Assembly (NCBI RefSeq): GCF_035222375.1
Contig: NW_026946365.1
Location: 62,001-126,000 of the forward strand
Direction of reading: 5' to 3'
From: Podospora pseudocomata
Taxonomy: Eukaryota; Ascomycota; Sordariomycetes; Sordariales; Podosporaceae
Length of the DNA: 64,000 bases
Part shown: in pieces, positions 59,269 through 64,000 of the stretch
Layout: every line of letters begins with the position of its first letter
Numbering within the stretch: the stretch's first letter is position 1
Made by a program: the position numbers and the translations under genes
Notes under the pieces: generated by a model
What the model was told of the DNA's origin: nothing
The model's database searches: none
Seen by the model: the letters and a program-made list of their open reading frames with translations, nothing else

Positions 59269-60274
59269 TGGCAGCAGCAGCTTCGGTGTCTAAGCCAAGC
59301 AGCATCAGGGCAGTCCGTGATGGTGGATGACGGCGACCGGGAGGATGACTGGCCCCGCAGTCTATCTCAAATGAATTGGCCTCGGTGGGCGGTTTGCGTT
59401 TGGCTGAGCGGGAAGATAATAATAAGCCAGGTCTCCAAATCACCCCAGGCATTTCGTGCTTGTTCTCTCGTGCGTTGTGTGTTTTTGAACTGTCCCTGGC
59501 AGCGACACCTCTTGATCCGAAGCCGAACCGCTAACCAAATCACCCACCGGTTGTTCCCGGCCGTTGGAGGGGAGGCGGCCAGGGCGCTCTGGTGTGGGTG
59601 CCGAGCCCTGCCAGCCGCCGGTCGGCCCGTCTGTATATCCTGGATGGGCGTAGACTCCGGAGTGAGATGATCCGGCAGTTGGCTCCGGTCTTCCATTGCA
59701 TCCCGTCCCGGCACGCCGGTCTTCAGTCTTGAAAAATATATCTGAGCTTACCATCAACAAGCTTGCTTCATGGTCGATGGCATGGACACCCAGCACATGT
59801 TGGAAGTGAGGTAAGGTATCTTAGGTATGATCAAGTGAAGTATCCGGGATTCGGAGAGAGACTTGCGGGGCACTGTTCCTACACCCCACTGCGCACACCA
59901 TTCGCATCCAATCTGCTGGACGCCGGGATTGGAGCCATCGTGATCGAAGGAAGCTCTGCAGATATCTGGACAATACAGAATTAAATGAAGGCTGGCTGAT
60001 GCCTAAGCCGTTGTGGGACTGCTGGGCCAGCTGCCTGCTTAGTGTCCCGTGATCTCGCGCTCTTCCCCTGGCAGGGGCCACTGTTGCCTGCTCGACACGT
60101 CGCGCCTGCCAATAAAACAAGCAGCCACGAGAGAAGGTTGATCGAGTATAATTGCATTCAAACTCAAGACCTGATTTCAGCTTCCTTCAGGCTCTTGTGA
60201 ATTGTGTGGCATCTCTGCTTGTTCATTCGTTAATTACCCTTCACCATCTACATACCTTTCTCCCTCCCGTCAGA
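59269..60274. other. Intergenic, divergent promoter region
   Basis: About 1 kb between the tandem-cluster regulator and PARP. No gene supported. Confidence 0.5.
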
Positions 60275-62484
60275 ATGCCGCCAAAACGTGCCAAGAAGGC
60301 TGCCGCTGCCGCAGCAGAACCTCCTCTCGATGGCTGCAAGATTGCCCTGAGCGGCACCTTTGCGGGCATGACCCAATCGGCTGTCAAGGCCAAGGCAGAG
60401 GCTGTGGGTGCCACTGTCAGCACCGCTGTCACCGAAGACACGACACACCTCGTGGCCACCGAGGCCGACTTCAACAAGCCCTCAGCCAAAGTCACCAAAG
60501 CACAGACCCTAGGCATTCCCATTGTCAGCTTTGAGTGGCTGTCTCTCTCTGAACAAAAGAACAGGAAACAGGCTGAAGACGACTTCACGTTGGGCGGCAC
60601 TGCTTCTACGAAGACCAGCACATCGCGGAAGAGAGCTGCGGTTGACAGCACCCCCGACACGGAAACTGTTGCACCACCGGCCAAGAAAAGCAAGGACGGT
60701 AATGCCAAGGTTGAAAATGGAGATGTCAAAGTCGAAGATGCTCCCCCAGAGCAGAAAAAGGCCAAGCAAGAGAAGGCACTTGGTGAGGGTCAGGTTTTGA
60801 AACGAAAAGACACTCGGATTCCAATCGATGATGGCTGTCCCTTTACGAGTTCGGTCGTGTACATTGATGCTGACGGCGTTATCTACGATGCCTCGTTGAA
60901 CCAAACCAACGCCTCCAACAACAACAACAAGTTCTACCGCATTCAGGTCAGTTTTTCCAGAACACGTTTCCAGACGAGAGAGGAAGCCAGTTGCTGACAA
61001 GGAATGGCGATCTAGCTTTTGGTGGATCCTCAAGGAGTGTACAGGACATGGACTCGCTGGGGCCGTGTTGGTGATCACGGCCAAACCCAGGTTCCTGCCA
61101 CAGGTTCGCTCGCAGAGGCCATCAAGCAGTTCGAAAAGAAATTCAAAGACAAATCGGGCATCGCTTGGGCCAACCGGGGCGACAACCCAAAGCCCGGTAA
61201 GTACGCTTTTGTGGAGAGGAACTACGAGGACGATTCCGACGATGAAGATGCGGCAGAAGATGAGTCCAAGGACAAAACCCGAGCCGGCGACTGGACGCCG
61301 CCAAAGTGCAGTCTAGACCCTGCGGTGCAGCATCTTCTGGAACTCATCTTCAACCAGCAGTACTTTGCCAACACAATGTCGGACCTCAACTACGACGCAA
61401 ACAAGCTCCCGCTCGGCAAGCTCAGCAAGGCCACCATCACGCGCGGTTTCCAGTCACTAAAAGACCTGTCAGAGCTCCTCGACGACAACACACTGGCGCA
61501 GTCTAAGTACTCCATGACGTACGGAAATGCCGTAGAACAGCTGTCCAACACGTTCTACTCGCTCATCCCGCACAATTTTGGTCGCAACCGTCCACCCGTC
61601 ATTCACACTCAGCAAATGGTCAAGAAGGAAATAGAACTTCTGGAAAGCCTGAGCGACATGAAGAATGCGGCCGAGATCATGAAGCTGGACAAGGTGGGCA
61701 ACTACGATGTCCACCCCCTCGACAAGCAGTACGAGGGTCTGAAGATGAAGGAGATGACCGTCCTTGATCCCGCCACTCAAGAGTTTGCAGAGCTCAACAA
61801 CTATCTGGTCAACACACGTGGGCACACCCACAATCACAGTTACCAAGTCGAAAACATCTTCCGCATCGAGCGTCAAGGCGAGAAGGATCGATTCGACGCC
61901 AGTGCGTTTGGCAAGCTCAACCAAAACAGGCGCCTGCTGTGGCACGGTTCTCGCGCAACCAACTTTGGTGGTATTCTCAGCCAAGGTCTTCGTATTGCTC
62001 CTCCAGAAGCACCTGTGAACGGCTACATGTTCGACAAGGGCATCTATCTTGCCGACATGGCCTCCAAGTCTGCAAACTACTGCTGCTCGTATCAGTCTGG
62101 CAATACTGCTCTTCTTTTGCTGTGCGAGGCTGAACTGGGTGACCCCATGCAGGAGCTGCTGCACTCTTCTTACAACGCCGCCAGTGAGGCCAAGCAGAAG
62201 GGCATGATTTCCACATGGGGCAAGGGAACAAACGGTCCACTGGCATGGAAAGATGCTAGCTGCGTGGAACCTTCTCTGAAGGGTGTTATGATGGTGAGTA
62301 TCGGTGAACAACAGAGCGGGCCGTCAAGTCTATTAGCTAACCATTATCAATTCCACAGCCCGACACGACCACAAAGATGCCAGGGAAAACCGGCGTGGCA
62401 GGAGCCAGCTTGCTGTATAACGAATACATTGCCTACGACGTGTCACAAGTCCGCCTCCGTTACCTCTTCCGGGTTAAGATGTAG
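60275..62484 (+). CDS. Poly(ADP-ribose) polymerase (BRCT-WGR-catalytic)
   Basis: Exons 60275-60946, 61016-62293 and 62359-62484 join in frame to 691 residues. A basic, Ala-rich start is followed by a BRCT domain (residues about 17-95; IALSGTF, then IPIVSFEWL), a Lys/Glu/Pro-rich linker with likely nuclear signals (PPAKKSKDG), a WGR domain (YRTWTRWGRVGDHGQ) and an acidic insert. The helical regulatory domain contains KLPLGKLSKATI. The catalytic domain has LLWHGSRATNF (H of H-Y-E), GIYLADMASKSANYC (Y) and the final YNEYIAYDVSQVRLRYL (E). Fungal PARPs lack the zinc fingers of human PARP1, as here. The enzyme builds poly(ADP-ribose) in DNA damage response. Confidence 0.97.
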
Positions 62485-62955
62485 AAGTGTGCGCGTCTTA
62501 GGGACAATGAGCGATGGTGGGAGTATGGAGTTGGTGGCTATCTTGGCTTCATTTTGGGGACCGCAGCAGCGTCAATGTGTACAAGGTAAGGCGGGGGCGA
62601 AACGGTTTCGGTGAGCGGTAGAGCTAGGGATACATTTGCTAATATTGCGCCATGTGCTAATCAAATCAAACATGAACTAGTGAGTCGCAGGAGTACTGTG
62701 CTCTCACCTGTCGTGCGTGTTCCATCTGCAAGCATTGCCCTCAGTCCCAAAGTTCATGAATGATGCATGTTGTGAAGACGTCAGCGTGGTGGTTCGCATA
62801 CTAAGTCTAGCTGCCAGGTTTACTTGATTTGTACCGTAATCAAACGTCCATAATGTAATCATTCTTTTAGTAGTTGGTTGACGCTTAGGAGGCTTCATCG
62901 TAGTAGGTTTCATAAGAAGTAAGTTCGATGGTAGTTTTTCACCAAGTACCATCAG
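62485..62955. other. Intergenic
   Basis: This 471-bp stretch lies between PARP and the arginine tRNA. No gene seen. Confidence 0.5.
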
Positions 62956-63042
62956 GGTCCGCTGGCGTAATGGCAGCGCGTCTGACTACGATTTTCTAAT
63001 CAATATATCAGGAGGTTCCAGGTTCGACCCCTGGGCGGATCG
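62956..63042 (+). tRNA. tRNA-Arg(ACG) with intron
   Basis: The acceptor stem (GGTCCGC with GCGGATC), D arm (GCGTAATGGCAGCGC), anticodon stem (TCTGA with TCAGG), T arm (CCAGGTTCGACCCCTGG) and discriminator G are present. The loop reads CTACGA, interrupted after position 37 by an approximately 15-nt intron (TTTTCTAATCAATAT), so the anticodon is ACG (Arg, inosine-modified in vivo). This is the expected intron position in nuclear tRNAs. No CCA is encoded. Confidence 0.92.
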
Positions 63043-63046
63043 TTTT
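63043..63046 (+). terminator. Pol III terminator of tRNA-Arg
   Basis: TTTT immediately follows the tRNA 3' end, a short but functional type of RNA polymerase III stop. Confidence 0.7.
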
Positions 63047-63457
63047 AAGTCCTCATCAGCTCTATGAAATCTCATTCAAGTTAATGATTATCTTTTTCCC
63101 CCCCGCCAGGCTAGCCCTGCCACTGCTGGTGGGCCTCCTTGGTCTCCTTCCCAGTCAAAGCTTACTAGGTTTAACCAACCAACACTTATCTTTAAAAGAA
63201 AACCTCTGTAGAATTTGTTTGGCGGCCCCAAGCTTGCACTCCCGAAACAAATTCCGCTTGCTACATTACCTATCGAGTAAAATGTACATCGCTGACGAGA
63301 ATTGGCAGGCTCCTCCCCAATTCAGCCGAGCGATGTTGCTCCGGCTCCTGTAGCACTGGGATTCGATGGATTCAGCCGGCTCAAATGATAACGACTTTCA
63401 CTTGGCTCATGACCCTCTCTCGTTAAAATAACTCGCACCAAAACAGGCATAATCATC
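63047..63457. other. Intergenic
   Basis: This 411-bp stretch between the arginine tRNA and the reductase gene contains no gene. Confidence 0.5.
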
Positions 63458-64000
63458 ATGGCTTGCCCGTAAGTTATGAATACAGTTCATGCGCCCTGAC
63501 TCTACAATGTCCAGTAGCTAACCATTGGAATCTCTAGCACCCACATCCTCGTTACAGGCGCCACCGGCTTCATCGGCGCGCATGTTGTGGACACGCTGCT
63601 TTCCCGTGGCTTTAGGGTCAGGGGAACTACTCGGTCCAAAGCCAAAGGCGAGGCCATGTTGGCAGCTCGTCCTCGAGCCACCCAGGCATCTCGTCTTGAC
63701 TGTGTCGTCATTGACGACTTTTTAGGGCCAGAGCTGGACCTTTCTTCAGCGTTGAAAGGTGGCATTGATGCCATCGTTCATGTGGCCTCCCCTTTCACAT
63801 ACGACACTCAAAATAACGAGGCAGAGCTGATACTACCTGCCATCAACGGTGTCAAGGCTGTCTTGTCTGCGGCCGCGGAAGCACAAACGGTGAAACGCGT
63901 GGTGATCACATCAAGCTTCGCTGCAGTACTTGATGTTGAGAGGGCGCGGAAGGCGTCTCAGTACTTTACCTACACGGCGGACGACTGGAACTCCCTTACG
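63458..64000 (+). CDS. NADPH-dependent extended-SDR reductase (5' part)
   Basis: Exon 1 (63458-63468) encodes MAC plus two bases and joins to an exon starting at 63538, which runs off the window. The N terminus has the extended-SDR cofactor motif (ILVTGATGFIGAHVVDTLL), followed by VRGTTRSKAKG, where a basic residue after the second strand favours NADPH. VVIDDFLG and DAIVHVASPF follow, then RVVITSSFAAV, the strand before the active-site Tyr that should lie beyond the window. It resembles dihydroflavonol-4-reductase-like and fungal ketone/aldehyde reductases (GRE2-type). The substrate is unknown. Confidence 0.88.

Overview
The window looks like nuclear DNA of a filamentous ascomycete, most likely a Sordariomycete and possibly Sordariales. 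The reasons are: short GT-AG introns of about 50-100 nt with CTAAC/CTGAC branch points, intron-bearing nuclear tRNA genes, a Zn2Cys6 regulator, a rhodopsin-domain (PTH11-like) membrane protein, a CBM1-bearing glucuronoyl esterase, and many small secreted proteins. Species cannot be fixed from the sequence alone.

Layout. 1-10 kb: tail of an unidentified gene, an intron-rich class II fructose-bisphosphate aldolase (minus strand), a secreted DUF3237-type protein, a secreted SH3-like protein with several dibasic sites, a SET-domain protein with an apparent signal peptide, and a small orphan gene. 9.6-17 kb: a secreted DUF1996 protein, a 2.5 kb gene-free stretch, a secreted DUF4419 protein and a secreted subtilisin-type protease. 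17-29 kb: a frameshifted lipocalin-like gene, a two-RRM protein, a decayed FAD monooxygenase, an atypical SDR protein, a single-pass membrane protein, two secreted proteins of unknown function, a Ca3427-like periplasmic-binding-fold protein and a GNAT acetyltransferase. 29-40 kb: housekeeping SRP54 and a GH47 mannosidase, a quinoprotein-type sugar dehydrogenase-like protein, an ABM-domain protein and a decayed RecQ-type helicase. 40-45 kb: 4.8 kb with no supportable gene. 45-64 kb: a Dal5-type MFS transporter, tRNA-Leu(AAG), a decayed amidohydrolase, the rhodopsin-domain protein, an alpha/beta hydrolase, glucuronoyl esterase, a polytopic membrane protein, a regulator with two tandem Zn2Cys6 clusters, PARP, tRNA-Arg(ACG), and the start of an NADPH-dependent reductase.

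The genes do not form one obvious pathway cluster. They mix core functions (glycolysis, protein targeting, glycan trimming, DNA repair signalling) with secreted and accessory genes typical of a saprotroph. The most noteworthy points are the run of genes with one-base frame breaks or in-frame stops among otherwise intact genes, the tandem double Zn2Cys6 regulator, the secreted SET protein, and the dibasic-site secreted protein that could be a processed peptide precursor. I found no CRISPR array, no intact transposon and no virus-like element. Exon boundaries were derived by eye from reading frames and splice consensus.
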